Assembly (NCBI GenBank): GCA_001704765.1
Contig: MBFK01000010.1
Location: forward strand, 62,001-126,000
Source of the DNA: Sinorhizobium shofinae
GTDB taxonomy: Bacteria > Pseudomonadota > Alphaproteobacteria > Rhizobiales > Rhizobiaceae
Length of the DNA: 64,000 nucleotides
Direction of reading: 5' to 3'
Part shown: positions 63,066 through 64,000 of the stretch, one piece after another
How positions within the stretch are numbered: the stretch's first letter is position 1
How the letters are laid out: each line of letters starts with the position of its first letter
Translations under genes and position numbers: made by a program
The notes under the pieces: generated by a model
What the model was told of the DNA's origin: nothing
Seen by the model: the letters and a program-made list of their open reading frames with translations, nothing else
Database searches by the model: none

Positions 63066-63443
63066 ATGGCGCAGGTGACGGTGACGATCGACGGCAAGGC
63101 CTACCGCATGGCCTGCGAAGAAGGACAGGAGGATCACCTCAGCGACCTCGCCGCCCGGTTCGATCAATATGTCGGCCATCTCAAGGGGCAGTTCGGCGAA
63201 ATCGGCGACCTGAGGCTGACCGTGATGGCCGGTATCATGGTCATGGACGAACTGAGCGAGGTCAATCGGCGGCTGAAGAGCCTCGAGGCCGAGGTCGGCA
63301 ACCTGAAAAACAGTCGTGACGCGAACCTTTCCGACCAGGCAAGAGGCGAGGAAGCGCTTGTCGCGGCATTGGCGGAAGTCACGGCGCAGATCCAAGACAT
63401 CACCGCCAAGCTCAACGGCCGCCCGGTCGTCCCGGCAAATTGA
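63066..63443 (+). CDS. zapA: Cell division protein ZapA
   Basis: A 125-residue FtsZ-ring-associated protein. It has the N-terminal VTVTIDGKAYRMACEEGQE, then HLSDLAARFDQYVGHLKG, and a C-terminal coiled coil (EVNRRLKSLEAEVGNLK). ZapA crosslinks FtsZ filaments at midcell. ATG 63066. It is the second gene of the DUF4164-zapA unit and lies before the 6S RNA candidate, the same order seen in enterobacteria. Confidence 0.93.
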   Translation: MAQVTVTIDGKAYRMACEEGQEDHLSDLAARFDQYVGHLKGQFGEIGDLRLTVMAGIMVMDELSEVNRRLKSLEAEVGNLKNSRDANLSDQARGEEALVAALAEVTAQIQDITAKLNGRPVVPAN

Positions 63444-63533
63444 GCTCGCCCGGGCTCCTGGATTGCGAATTGTCGAATTGAGAGCGTTTTCCGCAGGACC
63501 CGCTCTGGCGAAAACGGTCAAGACGTTCTATAT

Positions 63534-63680
63534 CTGCCCGGCGGTCTGCGCTTCCCGACAGGAACCACAATCCCCGGGGCCATACACGATCTCAAGGGAA
63601 CTGTCCCTGTCCGGACTCGTGGGTCTGGACACACGGTACCCACCTACTTAGTAGGCACCCGGGATCGTAAACTATCCACC
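63534..63680 (+). ncRNA. ssrS: 6S RNA candidate
   Basis: Region after zapA without an ORF, carrying features of alphaproteobacterial 6S RNA as I know it: a CTTCCC and AGGAAC side pair, CAAGGGAACTGTCCCTG near the centre and a terminal CCTACTTAGTAGG hairpin followed by CCCGGGATCG. 6S RNA mimics an open promoter and holds RNA polymerase in stationary phase. The zapA neighbour supports the call. Boundaries are approximate; CTATAT at 63528-63533 could be the -10 box. Confidence 0.75.
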
Positions 63681-63707
63681 GGTCGTCGTGGATCGCACTC
63701 CTTCCTT

Positions 63708-64000
63708 TCAGTCGGTACCGCGAAAGGCGCGGCGAATGGCGTCGGCCATTGCGTCGATCGTCGGGGAGCGATGATCCGGCCTTGTACGCAAGACGACGTT
63801 CGACATGTCGATGATGCCGAAGCCGTCGTCTTCGGTCAGCTCGCGGCAGCCGGCGGGTATGGCGCTGCGCGACATCGGGGCGATGGCGAGACCCGATACG
63901 ACCGCGGCGATCAGGCCGCTGCTCGTGCGGCTGACATAGGCGACGCGACTCTCTATGCCCCGCTTCTTCAGACTGCGCATGGCCAGATCGTCGCACCACC
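63708..64000 (-). CDS. LysR-family regulator, C-terminal part (start outside window)
   Basis: The frame is open through base 64000; about 97 residues are visible, without the DNA-binding domain. The sequence WCDDLAMRSLKKRGIESRVA, then SRTSSGLIAAVVSGLAIAPMS and MADAIRRAF is typical of the effector-binding domain of LysR regulators (the GLAIAPM segment is a common mark). The regulated genes cannot be inferred. It is convergent with zapA and the 6S RNA candidate. Confidence 0.85.
   Translation of the reverse strand, partial: WCDDLAMRSLKKRGIESRVAYVSRTSSGLIAAVVSGLAIAPMSRSAIPAGCRELTEDDGFGIIDMSNVVLRTRPDHRSPTIDAMADAIRRAFRGTD

Noticed and set aside
63481..63520. Inverted CGTTTTC / GAAAACG sequence after zapA
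   Set aside because: Imperfect and short; it may be part of the 6S promoter region, but not enough to call a repeat.
1..64000. CRISPR arrays, tRNA or rRNA genes, prophage or intact insertion sequences
   Set aside because: I looked on both strands and saw no regularly spaced repeats, cloverleaf-like sequence, rRNA sequence, integrase or transposase.

Overview
The window looks like a stretch of the main chromosome of a Sinorhizobium/Ensifer-type alphaproteobacterium (Rhizobiales). The DNA is GC-rich and genes are densely packed on both strands. It carries lineage markers: an Omp10 lipoprotein, homospermidine synthase, a GapR-type DUF2312 protein, RcdA (DUF1465), the small alphaproteobacterial families DUF1192, DUF1244, DUF1036, DUF465 and DUF4164, and mosaic palindromic intergenic repeats of RIME type. 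I see no prophage, CRISPR array, intact insertion sequence, tRNA or rRNA. Almost everything reads as core genome. All assignments come from reading the sequence; no database search was run.

Layout, left to right. 1-5359: glutamate synthase gltB (5' end outside the window) and gltD. 5.7-13.1 kb: envelope genes (a DUF459 SGNH protein lacking catalytic residues, an MltB-type lytic transglycosylase, galU, a small cupin, an outer-membrane beta-barrel, and an SPFH/stomatin-NfeD pair). 13.3-22.7 kb: a membrane diguanylate cyclase, hemH, a 5'-nucleotidase fused to LysM, omp10, homospermidine synthase, a DUF3445 haem protein and a second GGDEF protein with a degenerate GGEAF site. 22.7-28.1 kb: oligoendopeptidase F, pabB and pabC on the minus strand, then a sigma-54 response regulator. 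28.3-35.7 kb: an M15-like DUF882 protein, gapR-like, DUF1244, N-formylglutamate amidohydrolase, DUF1036, pyruvate kinase, a hydrolase and a TPR protein. 35.7-42.5 kb: L36 (ykgO), purE-purK, two divergent DUF465 genes, an ArsR regulator, a TauE/SafE permease, thiE, a Sel1 protein and a suhB-like phosphatase. 42.9-49.7 kb: a MotA/TolQ-like plus MotB/OmpA-like ion-channel pair, an FAD dehydrogenase, an orphan tricarboxylate-binding protein and an ABC exporter. 49.9-57.3 kb: L31, rcdA with a perfect CtrA-type box, DUF1192, an MFS transporter, an unlisted 51-residue membrane protein, a class III cyclase with TPRs, PhzF and class I aldolase. 57.5-64 kb: pgk, a glycolipid-binding-family gene, gap and tkt on the minus strand, then DUF4164, zapA, a 6S RNA candidate and the end of a LysR gene.

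The functional groups are central carbon metabolism (tkt, gap, pgk, fba, pyk), nitrogen assimilation (gltBD), cell-cycle, division and nucleoid functions (rcdA, gapR-like, zapA, 6S RNA), and envelope maintenance. The items most worth a second look are the MotAB-like pair with its conserved membrane aspartate, the CtrA box in front of rcdA, the DUF459 and GGEAF proteins with altered active sites, the gene embedded between gap and pgk, the candidate small RNA in front of suhB, and the missed 51-residue ORF.
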